A stretch of DNA of 64,000 nucleotides from Agrypnia vestita (GCA_016648135.1 JADDOH010024897.1:1-64000), one strand, 5' to 3'. Shown: positions 10,480 to 29,475, numbered from the stretch's first letter. Notes: generated by a model from the sequence alone, not told the origin. Numbers and translations: made by a program.

Positions 10480-12441
10480 CAGGGCCGTCCCGTTCATATA
10501 GGTGAACTAGGCGATTGCCTAGGGCGCTCGTATTTGGGGGCGGCACCGGCATCGTGAACTGGTAGTCAGCGACACAACCACGCAAATCGGTCGAATGGTT
10601 CGAACACGCGGCCGCCGCCCGCACCAGCGCGCGGCGCCCCCAAGCGTTTTGCATTGCTGCAGCGAGGGGAGGAGGCGGGGACGAGCAACTGCAAAACAAT
10701 GCGCCTTGCCTAACTCGCCACCCGCGACCCTTAATTTCGGGTGCCGCTGAACATAGCCGAACGCCCTTCCCTCACCCGCCTCATCCTCTCGCGCCAACAT
10801 TTGACTAGCAAACTTCTTCAATCAAAGTAATTTGATCTTAACGCTGCTACAAATGCTCTCCTAAAAACAAAAACCTTTCTAGAAAGCTGGAGAAGTGATT
10901 TAGAATTCGAAAATATGCTAGTGCATACAAGAGATATTTCAGAAGAAGCCAACATTCGCATCAAAATCGTAGCTAGTCCGCTTAAGAAAAAAGATAATGC
11001 AATTTTTTTATGAAGTGGAAAATGAGCCTATATATTATGATGAGAAAGACCAGTTAAAATTTTATTTTTATTTTTCCGTGCTGGATGCTACAATAAATTC
11101 AATCGATGAAAGGTTTAATCATATAAAAAGCAGTAATCCTATTTTTGGATATCTCTATAACATTCAGGAGATGCAGAATAAAACTTTCAAAGCTGTTCTG
11201 GAAAACTGTGTTAAGTTGGAAGAATCTCTTAGTCATGGAGACTCTAAGGATGTTGATCCAACCGAGTTATGCAGCGAATTACAAGCTATTGCAAGAATCG
11301 AGTATCACCTTCGAATAATAGTTAAAGGCGCCATGTTTTGCCATCTTTCGGTTTTTTTGATATCCACCCAAAATCGAAATTTTGTTTTTTTAATAATTCG
11401 GTTAAAAAAATCTTAGTGAGGTGCGACAACTTCCTACACATCGCGTCAGATCTACAGCAAATTTTTGTTCCGAATTGCGTGTCCACGGAATGTCGTACGT
11501 TTTGGAGATTTTTTTGCCGTTTTTTATATTTTTGTATGCTGCTTTGCAACTCGTTACATGTAAACATCGCAATCCATAGAGCACAATTGCCGCTATCAAG
11601 TGTGCTATAAAATCTTCTTCTTCTTTTCTTCTTCATTAGCCTTCGTCTCTCCACTGCTGGATACAGGCCTCCTCCTTCTCTTTCCATCCTTCCTTGGTGC
11701 TAAAAATAAACGTTCCGAAATGATGCACTTCATAATTAAATTTGCTTTCATTCAGTTTTCACAGATTCAGCCGCTGCTCCGCTAAGGGTGGTTCTATTAT
11801 CTATATTAAAATAACAATTTCTAGAAAAAAAAAATTATCTTTTGGCGTTTTTACATTTTTTCTATATATATTTTCGCAAAGTTACAAACAAAAACTGAAT
11901 TATTTTACACCAAATCTTGAATTATTTTCAAACGATATTAATTTTTTTCTCCAAGATGCTAAAAACGGCGCTCGAAAGGCTAGATTCCTGAATAATCACA
12001 CTTGGGTGACGTCATTATGATATGAAAATTAGTCGTTCCTAGAAGTATCCATCCTATATAGAGAAGAAGATTGAATGAGTTTGAATTACAACAAATGAAA
12101 AATTGTGCATATAGGTCTTTTACTTCCATGCAAAGAGTTCATAATGAAAACTTTGTTTTTATGTATTAAATTATATAACTTTATTAAGTTAAATAATAAA
12201 TAAATTACGGTGTTTATTTTAATAGCTCTATTTAGTGTTCTTTTTAAAATTTTCATCAAAAAGAAGTTGGATACACTCTCCTTTATGCAAGTAAATCATA
12301 TTTGTGTACTAATCATTTGATGAGAAATTACACACTTAATCTGTCTACATTAGTGTTTTATTTTGCCGTGAATTGTTTTAAAAGGGCGCCTTTCCAGTCT
12401 GTTTGTTGCCTAGGGCGCCAAATTTGCTCGGGCCGGCGCTG
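10480..12441. mobile_element. hAT element with decayed transposase
   Basis: The start CAGGGCCGTCCCG and the end CGGGCCGGCGCTG are near-inverted termini, followed inward by CCTAGGGCGC near both ends. The flanks are an 8-bp duplication AGTGTCAC (10472-10479) and AGTGTCAT (12442-12449). Transposase remains lie at 10860-11330. The middle (11330-12360) is AT-rich and unrecognised. Typical of ZMYM/DUF4371-type hAT elements, here 1962 bp and internally decayed. Confidence 0.8.
10860..11330 (+). pseudogene. hAT transposase fragment (DUF4371 / ZMYM-like)
   Basis: The frame before ~10990 reads TFLESWRSDLEFENMLVHT, equivalent to the 'FLxxYRxxGFExxLxxAKE' block of DUF4371-type hAT proteins. After a frameshift near 10990 it continues QFFYEVENEPIYYDEKDQLK, FYFSVLDATINSIDERFNHI and NPIFGYLYNI, the known 'RxFDYExxDE...F...VLDxAIxxLxERF...FGFLYN' block. 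The N-terminal half and the C-terminal dimerisation region are missing, so the fragment cannot be active. It runs into AT-rich sequence after 'IARIEYHL'. Confidence 0.65.
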
Positions 12442-12449
12442 AGTGTCAT

Positions 12450-12860
12450 AGCAAGGGTGCAGAAAATCCAGAAGCAGGTCCAAAACCCGAAGCAGTAGTC
12501 AGGTCCAAAGCACAAAGCAGAAGTCCAATGTAGATAGCAGGGGTCGAAGCAGAAGAGAAATGAAAGTCAGACGAAGCGGTCCAAAGGCGTATACAGCAAC
12601 ACACAAGAAATGTAACAGTTGCTCGCCCGCGATACCTTTATTTATAGTAAAACACAAGGGGCTCCAAATTGCGTCATCGCAGACGACGTAAGCCAATCAC
12701 AGAGCGGCTTCTTTCGGGCGCGACACGGCGACCCTAGCGGTGTTTTGTCAAACTACTCCGTTTGGCTGGTCGCGTGGTCGCGCCCGGCAGAACTCGCTTT
12801 TAGCTATAAGTAAATTAATATTTAATGTATCACGGCCCCCCGGGGACTTATTTATGTCAT
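12450..12860. other. GC-rich segment, possibly half of an older repeat split by the hAT element
   Basis: GC-rich on both sides of the hAT element (about 10275-10471 and 12450-12840), with repeated CAGAAGTCC/CAGGTCC motifs. Read on the minus strand it holds a TATAAATA box (~12640) and then a GC-rich leader, as in an LTR or promoter. I see no coding sequence and no second copy in the window. Confidence 0.35.
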
Positions 12861-13109
12861 TTCATTGGGCTAAACCGAGCAGATAGCCATGACATAATTC
12901 TTGGACGTGCCAGGTCAGTCAATTCAATTTATTCGATAAATAAGTCGGCCGCTGAGGGCTCAAATCTTGATTAAATTCATTAAAAAACAGTAAACAAGTG
13001 TTTACAGTGGTCTTTGTATAAAAGTTACAGGTACTCGTTTCGTACTAGGTTTCAGATTGATCTGATCGCAGTAACGGCTGTAATTCGATTTTAATTAAAA
13101 TGACCCTTA

Positions 13110-13254
13110 GGGCCGGTTGTTTCAAGTTGGATCAAAGTAAGCGGTCGATCAAAGCATAGATTTTTACGAAAACGGATCGTCTGATTGGTGGAGAACGTAA
13201 AAATCTATGCTTTAAAAGAACGCTTACTTTGATCGAACTTGAAACAACCGGGCC
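13110..13254. mobile_element. 145-bp MITE, PIF/Harbinger-type signs
   Basis: Ends GGGCCGGTTGTTTCAAG and CTTGAAACAACCGGGCC are inverted, and TTA flanks both sides (13107-13109, 13255-13257). Inner arms pair further (GTAAGCG, CATAGATTTTTACG). A TWA-type 3-bp duplication suggests PIF/Harbinger. A relative lies at 62941-63090. Confidence 0.7.
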
Positions 13255-13257
13255 TTA

Positions 13258-14290
13258 TTGACATAGTCACTCGGATGCGACAGCCCGGCGCTGAGGTGGG
13301 TGACGTCACACCTCGCGATCGCCGCTCGTGTGGAGCGCGCGTTCAAAGGGCCCTTCTCAGGGCTAAAATTGGTATTTCTCAAATTGATTTACATGCTTCT
13401 CACTCATAAGAAGGCTGTTCAGAAATATTAGAAAATATTTCATGTTAATATTACCACAAAAGATTTCCTTACCTTTCAATGGAGTTTTATGATTTTATCA
13501 ACAAGTTTTTATCTTGATTAGCGGCGTTTTGTTAACGGTACTCGGCACGTTCCGCTTTTATCAGTAAATAAATCTCCCCGCCAGTCCTCCCGCGGTATAG
13601 ATAATAGTAATTTATTTATTTTAAGTAGCATTTAAAATATTATTATTATTTTTCCAATTTCAATAGTGAAATTCAATCTCTTCAGGGAGCTTTTGGGCCC
13701 GCCTGCGATGGAATAACCATCACCGCGTCATGTCATCCGTGGTATTTCGTCTAGTAGCTCCAGCCCACTCCTGGCGGCATCGGCGATTACGTCATTGTCA
13801 CCCATGGCGATCCTTCCCACGTTCTATGGGGACCGTTCGCGGTCGCGCCGACATGACATTCCCTCGAAGTGGAACGACATCATCGCGCCATGCCGACTAC
13901 CCGGTGAACGTCTAGATGGATCTCAAACTTGCCTCCACACACGTAGTACGACATATTCACGTCAGGTCGCACTCATATCACGGTGCATCCAGTATGCTTC
14001 AGCATACGCTGCGTGCCATTTCAGAGACGTTACACTGTGATGTCACTGTTACCATCACAAGCCTTTCTGCAACATTCGGACTCCTCAGAAGAATGTCTTA
14101 ACAGCAGAGCATTCGGTCTGCAGCTCGAAAAACTCTCTCAAAATAAGGCATTCTCTCGTACGGGCATAGCCTCGGAAGGAGGCCAAATCCACATCAATCT
14201 CCGTACTACATGAGTATGGGCATCTCTTCGGAAGGCGGTCAAATAAAATCATCAACGGACGCCCTAGGCCCTTTTGTTATCTGAATGTAG
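13258..14290. other. GC-rich block, unidentified
   Basis: Bases 13680-14230 are much more GC-rich than the surroundings and have several overlapping open frames, as expected from composition alone. CGGGCATAGCCTCGGAAGG and TGGGCATCTCTTCGGAAGG (~14161-14238) form a short direct repeat. It could be the 3' part of a retroelement, but no motif was recognised. Confidence 0.35.
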
Positions 14291-14704
14291 CACAGCCCAC
14301 ATTAATTCACCTATTAAGGAGTATCATTTTTAATGCTCTTCCCAATGAAATGAAGACGGTAAAAAAATTAGGTATTTCAAAACCAAATTGAAAATTCTCT
14401 AAAAAAATCAATCACAACAAGGCAATGAAAAAAAATTATTCAAAAACAATCTATATATATTTTTATATATTATTACAATACCTTTTAACTTTTATTTGTA
14501 ACTTAATCTTATGTTTGTTACATTTTATTTTTCATATATTTCACTACTCTAATATAATGCTAAGTACTAATGATTACATTAGTAATATATGTATATGACA
14601 ATGCCCCCCACTTTTAAACACGAGAATTAAATTCTCTTTTAATTGTGGGTAAACGTTGATATATTCATTTTGTTATTCAAATATATGACAAGTAATTAAC
14701 ATAT

Positions 14705-14872
14705 AAAGACTGGCGCCACACTACGCGAGTCTTCCACTGCGTCTCTTCGGTCGCGGAACGCCGCTACATCCATATAATATGCGCTTATCAAACACACTAC
14801 GCGGATGATTGGTCGATTAATTTGCTTTGAAAAGACGCGGCGGATCATCCGCGCAGTGTGGCGCCGGTCTTA
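14705..14872. mobile_element. GGCGCCACACT foldback MITE upstream of MetAP2
   Basis: Ends AAGACTGGCGCCACACT and AGTGTGGCGCCGGTCTT are inverted. Inner segments CACACTACGCGGATGA and GGATCATCCGCGCAGTGTG also pair. A second copy lies at 62685-62867. Non-coding, with no clear target duplication. It ends 284 bases before the MetAP2 start codon and overlaps the end of the divergent ORF. Confidence 0.75.
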
Positions 14873-15090
14873 TGTACAATGTAATTAAATAAAATTAAAA
14901 AATATAATTTGGAAACTGAGAATGTAGGTACTTTCGGAGCTGAAAAATTCATATTAGGCTTTTCGATAAGTGCTAGGTACGTCAGTGGATCGACCTTCGT
15001 TTCTTCTTCAATTTGAGTCCCCGACGAAATTTGTTGTGAATGAAGCATTAGGATAAATAGTTTCTCGTCGTCAAGTTGCCGAAGTGACAT
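14845..15090 (-). CDS. Hypothetical divergent ORF
   Basis: This 81-codon ORF starts 65 bases from the MetAP2 start and runs the other way. Its first ~55 residues are balanced and coding-like (MSLRQLDDEKLFILMLHSQQ, then a Gly/Thr/Glu stretch and PLTYLALIEKPNMNFSAP). The last ~25 residues run into AT-rich DNA and the foldback MITE, so the natural C-terminus or a donor site near GTACCT (~14930) may have been lost. No family was recognised. It may be the first exon of a gene sharing a bidirectional promoter with MetAP2, or chance. Confidence 0.3.
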   Translation of the reverse strand: MSLRQLDDEKLFILMLHSQQISSGTQIEEETKVDPLTYLALIEKPNMNFSAPKVPTFSVSKLYFLILFNYIVHKTGATLRG

Positions 15091-15155
15091 TCAACCATTC
15101 AACTCGTATCCGTATCCATTCACATTTTTATGAACATAACCTAGTAAACATTAAC

Positions 15156-22952
<7,797 letters not shown>

Positions 22953-22999
22953 TAATTCCTTAACCCAACCGGCCGTGGTAAACTTGTGGTGTACTAATT

Positions 23000-23092
23000 G
23001 TGTTGGTATTTACACCAGTAAACACCAACACACATGGCATACGCATGGCTTACACATACTGATTCAAATATCTTTCTTAAATGGAAATATGT
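23000..23092. mobile_element. Foldback MITE family B, half copy
   Basis: Shares AAACACCAACAC, GCATGGCTTACACATACT and TCTTTCTTAAATGGAAA with the right arm of the complete copy at 23394-23571. Confidence 0.55.
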
Positions 23093-23111
23093 TTACCTAC
23101 CTAACAATGGG

Positions 23112-23300
23112 CCCGATTCTGAAGATAGCAATGTCTGGATCTTTATGCTATATCTGGATCTTGACAGCTATTTATATAACATTGTGACGCCGTCAAATGG
23201 GACGTTTTAAGTTTGACAGATTTGGAATTAATGAATTCAACCAATGAGAATGCTCTAAAACGTAAACAAACGTTAAGTTATTCGCAACAGATGAAAGGGA
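23112..23300. mobile_element. Half copy of the ATTCTGAA foldback MITE
   Basis: Resembles 5890-6185: GATTCTGAAGATAGCAATGT at the start, then ATAACATTGTGACGCCG, AGTTTGACAGATTTG and GTAAACAAACGTTAAGTTATTC. Only one arm is clear. Confidence 0.5.
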
Positions 23301-23393
23301 TGTGCACATTCCGATGAATCGACATTTTTTTAATTTTTATTTATTAAGTTCTCTTAAAACTTATAGTACCTACTTTAATCGGTCAGACGGGTG

Positions 23394-23571
23394 GACTTCT
23401 TTCCATTTAAGAAAGACAATCGAATTAGTATGTGTAAGCCGTGCGTATGATGCGAATTGTTTCATTGTGTTGGTGTTTATACCCGTAAACGCCAACGCAA
23501 TGAAACAACGTGCGTCGTACGCATGGCTTACACATACTAATTCGATTTTCTTTCTTAAATGGAAAGAGGTC
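23394..23571. mobile_element. Foldback MITE family B, complete
   Basis: Nearly the whole 178 bp is one hairpin. Outer ends are GACTTCTTTCCATTTAAGAA and its complement TTCTTAAATGGAAAGAGGTC; inner arms include AGTATGTGTAAGCC against GGCTTACACATACT and CATTGTGTTGGTGTTTA against TAAACGCCAACGCAATG. Confidence 0.8.
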
Positions 23572-24015
23572 TAGTCAACACAAATTATAATAATTTCAAA
23601 ATTACATCGAAATTTAATTTTAACGTTGTGTATTTTGGGATTAGGTTTATAAAAAAAAATTTCATGCATCGCATGCTCAAAATACAAGTTAATTCCTTAA
23701 AATTATTAATTTTCGTCAGTGTGCTGAGTTTAAATGTAGTTATATGTCACTTAAATATATATTTTTCTTGATTTTTCTAACATCTCTTTTAATTTAAGTG
23801 ATTTCTTAATATTTTATTAAAATCAAAAATCGTGGTACAATATGAGATCCAGTATAATTTTTGTACAAAATGATTGCACAAGATTTTGTACAAAAGCACT
23901 TGTGTATAATTAAATATTAATCAGAATCAAATTCGTTTTAAATGTGATTTTGGTATTTTAGTGTTTTTAGTTTCGGTACGTTACCTTCGCCACGCGAATA
24001 TATAATATATGCATG

Positions 24016-24617
24016 TTTATACTTGAAATACGAACGTTTTATCACAGTATACCCAGAACAGTAGTTTATCTCCGGCCTGTCGGCGAGTTATTAGCCTACT
24101 CTTGCATTGACGCTGGGGTTGTCACTTTATTTTTACTCCCTTTCTTTTAACTCGTAGCGTCTGAGATTCCGACGCATAAGGTAGACACGAAACCCGAAAA
24201 TTTCTCCAATTAGTATACCTAGTTTCTACACTTAAATTGCAAGAACGCTGATTAACATCAACGTAGACTTTTAAAAACTCACAGTCTTTGTGATAATCAA
24301 CACACCTTTTTAGTAAAGCACCACAAACATAAAAAAAGGCATTTTTTTCAGGAAGCGCATTTTTTTTCTAAAGCGGCGGCTGTGAGCGCGAATGGCACCG
24401 AAGGCACGGCCCTTACTGCCGCCGCCTTGTGCCCCCATATTCTATGTCAATGTTTGCGGCACAGTGCGTGCATACACGGCGCCGAGCACGCACGCACACA
24501 TTTTAATGGGTAGGGGCCGTTTGTATGAAGACGTATTACTGTTCTTAGTATACTGTGTTTTTATGCTATCTATAGTACGTATTATGTAGCATAAAACTTC
24601 GTATTTCAAGTATAAAT
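24016..24617. mobile_element. ~600-bp element with AT-rich terminal inverted repeats
   Basis: TTTATACTTGAAATACGAA at 24016-24034 is inverted at 24599-24617; the next bases (CGTTTTAT against ATAAAACTT) and ACAGTATAC against GTATACTGT also pair. The interior has a GC-rich patch near 24370-24520 without a recognised product. Confidence 0.6.
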
Positions 24618-25130
24618 ATACAAAGCGGTATATTGGGACACGAGTCCAATTTTTACTTATTATTATAATCTAAAATCTTTTTTATGTCCCAAATGCAGAA
24701 AAGTTCCTAACGCAAAAATGACGGAACGCGAAATTAGCAAAACCGATTTATTGGTGACATCCCTTAACTTTGTACCCATAGGTAGGTACATATATATGTC
24801 AAATGTCAAAGATAGGCGCAAATGATATTTAAAATTACGACCACAGAATATAGATTACGACAAAGGTTTGTAATTGAAATTGTCAGTAGGTAAAAACGCG
24901 TTTTCTTCATATTGACGGAAGCGTTATTACAATATTTTGACCTAATGATATCAATTTCAGGAATTTTAAGTCTCAATATTTATAATTCTGCTACTTCCAA
25001 GGAGCGTGATCAGTTTTGTTTCACCTTCTCTTTTGATGAAGCAAGATTAGATTCATCGAAATGGACAAATCAGGTCTTCACCTTAATAGATTGTGCGATC
25101 ACACGTATGGAAAGAAAATCCCTCGTTTTT
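24618..25130. other. AT-rich, nothing recognised
   Basis: A 114-codon ORF (24912-25256) overlaps the inverted repeat at 25131-25258 and has no known domain; not called. Confidence 0.35.
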
Positions 25131-25258
25131 TTGTTCTACATTTTTAATTTTTTTAGACGCGTTTCGTCTTGTAAGGGCATTAGCAATCAATCAATATCTT
25201 ATGAGATTGACAATGCCCTCATAAGGCGAAACGCGTCTCAAAAATTAAAAATGTAGAA
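25131..25258. repeat. Inverted dimer resembling Penelope-like element ends
   Basis: GTTCTACATTTTTAATTTTT (25133 on) is inverted at about 25238-25258. Next to it lie GACGCGTTTCG and CGAAACGCGTC. The right arm, TTGACAATGCCC-TCAT-AAGGC-GAAACGCG, has the stem-GAAAC layout of a diverged hammerhead motif, though the CTGATGA core is not intact. Confidence 0.45.
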
Positions 25259-25472
25259 CTAAAAGAACAAGTGTTTTTCTTTCTATATCATCCCACGATA
25301 GCCAAAACATGACAAATTTTTATTGACAAAAACAAAATTTTACAGAAGATTTTTTCTTCTCATTTTTTAAGGAATATACTTTACGAACAAAATTTTATAT
25401 AGAGTATTTATTTTATTAATGTCTTTCGCTTATCATTATAAAAATCGATTAATTATTACTGCTTTACTGTAG

Positions 25473-25803
25473 TTTTTTGTATTTCTGAACGATTCTAAGA
25501 AGCAATTTACAAAAACTAATGAAAGGTAATACTTGCAATGAAGAGGATAGCTATAGGGTTAGATGTAAATGAGATAGAGCACATTATTGATATTAATTCA
25601 TGGTAACAATTAAGTTTTTATAAGAAAACTATTGAAAATAAATGCTACATAATTTTGTATTTCTGCACGATTCTAAGAAACAATTTTGTTCAAACACTAA
25701 TGAAAGGTAATATACATGCAATGAAGAGGATAGCTATACAATTTGTTGCAAATGAAATAGAGACAAAATTATTAATATTAATTCTTGGAAACAATTAAGT
25801 TCG
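25473..25803. repeat. Diverged ~150-bp direct duplication
   Basis: 25473-25615 and 25655-25803 both contain TTTGTATTTCTG-ACGATTCTAAGA, ACTAATGAAAGGTAATA, TGCAATGAAGAGGATAGCTA and AACAATTAAGTT in the same order. The second copy has small indels. Non-coding. Confidence 0.75.
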
Positions 25804-26464
25804 ACACTAATGATATTCTAAAAATGCGGGAATTCCCACATTACAATCCCTCCCAAAGAATAAATAAAAAAATTAATTATAATGATAAGAATATTTGACA
25901 TAATAATATTCAATAAATTATCTATTGTCAAGTATGTTCTCTTTACAATAAAACGCTGTAAGATAAATAAATGCAGAGGTATACTTTATTTGATCTACGC
26001 ACAAATGAATTTTAAAGTTTTTGGTAACATACACCAAATGCACAGTGCTATACTTGTGCATCATCCTCATTTGATTTGCTAAAACATCAGCTGCTTTAGG
26101 ATCATGGGACAGTGTCAAGTATTCATGACGAAATCTTCTGGGAATTATGCCATTTTCACATAGTCAGGTCACAGGTCATTATATTTTGCTTTTGATATTT
26201 TAAATCATTCTTTGTACAGTTGTACCAGTAAAGAATTGATTACTGAAGAACTTCGGTGGGATCTAATAATATTTTCTGTGTCAATAATATCTATCTATCA
26301 AAACAGACATATTTTTTAGTTTTAGTTCAATATTAGGACAGTTTTGTTTAAATGACGCACTTCTAAGCTCGATAAATTTTATTTTATGCTTTGCCGCCAA
26401 GTAAGACAGCGAAAAGGATTTCCAACCACGTCATGTGTCATCAGTGTTATTTGTTATATGTCTG

Positions 26465-26895
26465 TTATACAGGGAGCTGGTCCACCATACTTTACAGGCA
26501 GATTCCTGAATAAATTATGAGTCGAAAATGTTCAAATTATGAACAATAAATAGTGTTCTAATATCAATAGTTAGAGATCAATGACTTTCAAAACGATGAT
26601 GAAAATTGCATTTTTTTCAGTATCTTTGACTTATCTTCTGTTAAACGTAGGACTATCATTAGATAGTATGACAAATATCAAAAATTTATTCGCTTTAATA
26701 CAAGTCAAATAAAATGTTTAAAACCCTGCACAAATTTGAAAAATACTTTCTTGCAAGGATTTTATCATTTTATTTGAATTATATTAACGATTATGATTTT
26801 TTAATATACAATATAATTTCATTTTATTTTTTTTACACAATTCAGAAATATTGAAAAATAAACGCTAACTTTGGAGACATTTATTTCATTCAATA
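26465..26895. mobile_element. Foldback MITE family A copy
   Basis: Begins TATACAGGGAGCTGGTCCA with CAGGCAGATTCCTG, then ATGAGTCGAAAATGTTCAA, ATTCGCTTTAATACAAGTC and AAATAAAATG; the right arm returns inverted (TTATCATTTTATTTGAATTA, CAGAAATATTGAAAAATAAA). Similar to 52010-52465 but more diverged. Confidence 0.6.
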
Positions 26896-28465
26896 AGTAT
26901 GTTTAATATCATTGTTCATAATTACATAAAATACTACCCTCAAATAAAAAATAAGGTAAGAATCTCTGCTATTGCAGTTTAATTGTTCTTAGATCATAAT
27001 AAGTTAAAATTAAGAATAAGTTAAACAAAACTAAAATATCAACAGTCTCTAATGAATATACATAAATTATTAATACCTATGTATATAGGTATTTATTAAT
27101 TAATGTATAAAATAAATACATTTCCAAAAAGAACCGTAAAGAAAACTGACAAAAATGCTGAATGTATTGAATATATTTAGAATAATTATTCTTAAACAAG
27201 GCGGAGTTATTAAATGTACAAAGTCAAAATAATATATAATAAACTAAAACAACAATAAACAAGCAAAATTTATAAATATAAAAATGGTAAACAAAGCATT
27301 ATTTTTTTATTATCACTGTACAACATTATTCCAGACTTGTCGACCCCATCTTGGTAAGCTTTTTATATGTGCATTAAACGGAAGATTTTTTACTAAAACT
27401 GAAAACTGCAACATCACCTGAAATCAAAATAATTAAAATATTATAACATTATATATAAAGTATTCAGTTTTCCATTAAATGAATAAAATAAATCAAAAGT
27501 TACCATTAGTTGTGCTGCCATTGCAACATTTCACATATGCATATAGTGTGTAGAACTACACATGAGTATACAATTTGTCCAGCAACGGTCCGACTGTAAT
27601 GCAGAATTGAATGCTTCAGAATGCACCGAAATGTTCACTTAAAAAGTTCAATACATCACTTCACAACATTTCTGATTTTGTTGTGTGCTTTTGTATACCT
27701 AGATTCGGTGTATTCTTTCCTGGATTTTATGAAAGCATAAGAAGCCAGGACTCTGATGGATACCCACAATCACCTGAAAGTTCAACAATATTTTATGTTA
27801 TAAATTGCATAAGGCTATTGGAAAACTATGAAAAATCAAACATTTATAAGCATTAATAAAATAATGTAGGTATGCTTAACCAAATAATTTTCAATGTGGC
27901 AATTGATCCGCATATATTATAATGAATATGTTAGTAAGATATGAGAAACACAAATTTGCTACGCACTTTTATGAACGGAGATTATTTTGACACTTCTTAA
28001 TTACGCATTGCAGTACTTTCAGAGAGTATTTCTCAACTCACGTGTTATTCGAAGCAAGTTTTGCAACTCATCCAAATGTTTGTTTTACTATTAACGCAAT
28101 GGAGTGGGATTTTTTACTCAATGTTAGATAGATTTTTAGATACTCCACTATATGAAAATCTAACCTCATTTTTTCAAAATTCGTCCAGAGCGGATTTTGT
28201 AATTATACGGCTCAAATACACTGTATTAAAAGATGATATAAGAAAGATTGTTTCTTACAAACGTATTAATTTCTTCATACACAGCGTCCAGACGAAATAT
28301 CATGGCTAAACTTGTCCGCGTTACGGCGTATTCAAATCTTCCCATCTTGACATTTGACAGATAACAATTTACATCTTTCTCCCTCCCTCTATATCTATCT
28401 CATGTAGAAACTTACAGAAACAAACACCGACGTAAAGCTATGTCTCGCTTATTTTTAATTTTAAT
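26896..28465. other. AT-rich, no gene supported
   Basis: ORFs at 27611-27856 and 28061-28309 are short, unrecognised and AT-rich. No splice-linked coding pattern was seen. Confidence 0.35.
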
Positions 28466-28527
28466 TATCGTCTATTAAGTGTTGGGATAAAGATCTTAAA
28501 GATCTAGACATTGCTATTTTCAGAATA
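28466..28527. mobile_element. End of the ATTCTGAA foldback MITE
   Basis: GATAAAGATCTTAAAGATCT, then AGACATTGCTATTTTCAGAATACGGATGA match the right end of the element at 5890-6185. Confidence 0.5.
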
Positions 28528-28679
28528 CGGATGATTACCGCTTTATACTTATCGCATTCGACCTTGGGCAATGGATGACGTAAAACTAGTTGCAGCACCA
28601 GCGCTCTGCCTCCTGAGTTTATGTGAATGTTTTAAAATGAAATAATGTATAAAATATTGACAATCAATTAAAGTACCTA

Positions 28680-28959
28680 CACGAAGGCACAAAATATAGA
28701 ACACGCCCTCTTCCCTCGCGCGCCCGGCAGCAATTGAGCGAGAGAGCGGAATGTAAGCTCTCACTCGCGCTGCTGGTCCTTTGATTTCCGCACAAAAAAC
28801 CGCCGAAGAAGGCAGCGCCGGGCAATGAAGAGGACCCACCACATACCCTGAGCCGTTCTATGCGCAAAAGCGTCCATATCGGACCTCCTCGCTCGGCTTT
28901 CGTCAAAACAACACGCAGAGACGAAAACCGGGCAAGTCGGTCGCGCAAAACCTTCATTG
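28680..28959. other. GC-rich block, unrecognised
   Basis: GC-rich compared with both sides, with open frames on several strands but no motif. It adjoins the LINE 3' end that follows and could be its target or another repeat. Confidence 0.3.
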
Positions 28960-29475
28960 TCCCGCGCATAATTAATCTTTATTTCAAAAATGGTTATACA
29001 ATACATAATACCAATAATAATAAAATAAAAACACCCAAACAAGGCGCAGGACGTAGAAAACTCAACCCCTCCGCGGAGGGAAAAAGACAAAGAAAATAAA
29101 TAAAAACATAAAAGATTCGTGACCAAAGAAATCATCACCGACGGTTCAAACACTGGTTCAGGAACAACTGCGGAGCAGGGCCCTGTAGGATCTCCCAGCG
29201 GGACACCCAAGTTCCAACAAAATCTTTAAGATGTCTAAAGTTAGACTCATTTCTCACCAGGTCGACATTTGTGGGACGCCGACCTGTCTCAAGTGGCCCG
29301 TTTATAGTTACCTTCAATCAAGTCCTCTCTAGCAGCCCTCAGCAGAGCACAATCCCAGAGGATATGTTCCGGGGTCTGGGCCACACGAGCGCAGACGCAC
29401 CAACGGTGAGTGGAGAGTCCAAGACCTAATAAATCCAGAACGCCGGGCGGCGGCAAAGACAGGAGCATGGTCAGC
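28960..29475 (-). pseudogene. R1-type LINE 3' end
   Basis: On the minus strand codons near 29300-29410 read CVCARVAQTPEHILWDC, a C-x-C-x8-H-x4-C cluster of the kind that ends ORF2 of R1/I-type LINEs, followed by ALLRAAREDLIEG. Stops follow, then a 3' UTR with an AATAAA-like signal (~28975-28985 complement) and the end near 28960. Only the last few hundred bases are present, as in 5'-truncated LINE insertions. Confidence 0.5.

Noticed and set aside
10373..10821. Overlapping minus ORFs of about 100 codons in GC-rich DNA
   Set aside because: They overlap in different frames, have low-complexity composition and no motif, and cross the hAT terminus at 10480.
12444..12838. Solo LTR reading TG...CA on the minus strand
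   Set aside because: One proposed end overlaps the hAT target duplication and no flanking duplication or second copy was found; kept only as an unexplained GC-rich segment.
24912..25256. 114-codon ORF starting before the Penelope-like inverted pair
   Set aside because: No family match, and its second half is the inverted repeat itself.
27611..28309. Two ORFs of about 80 codons tested as missing MetAP2 exons
   Set aside because: Neither contains the Asp ligands or conserved blocks of the MetAP2 catalytic domain.
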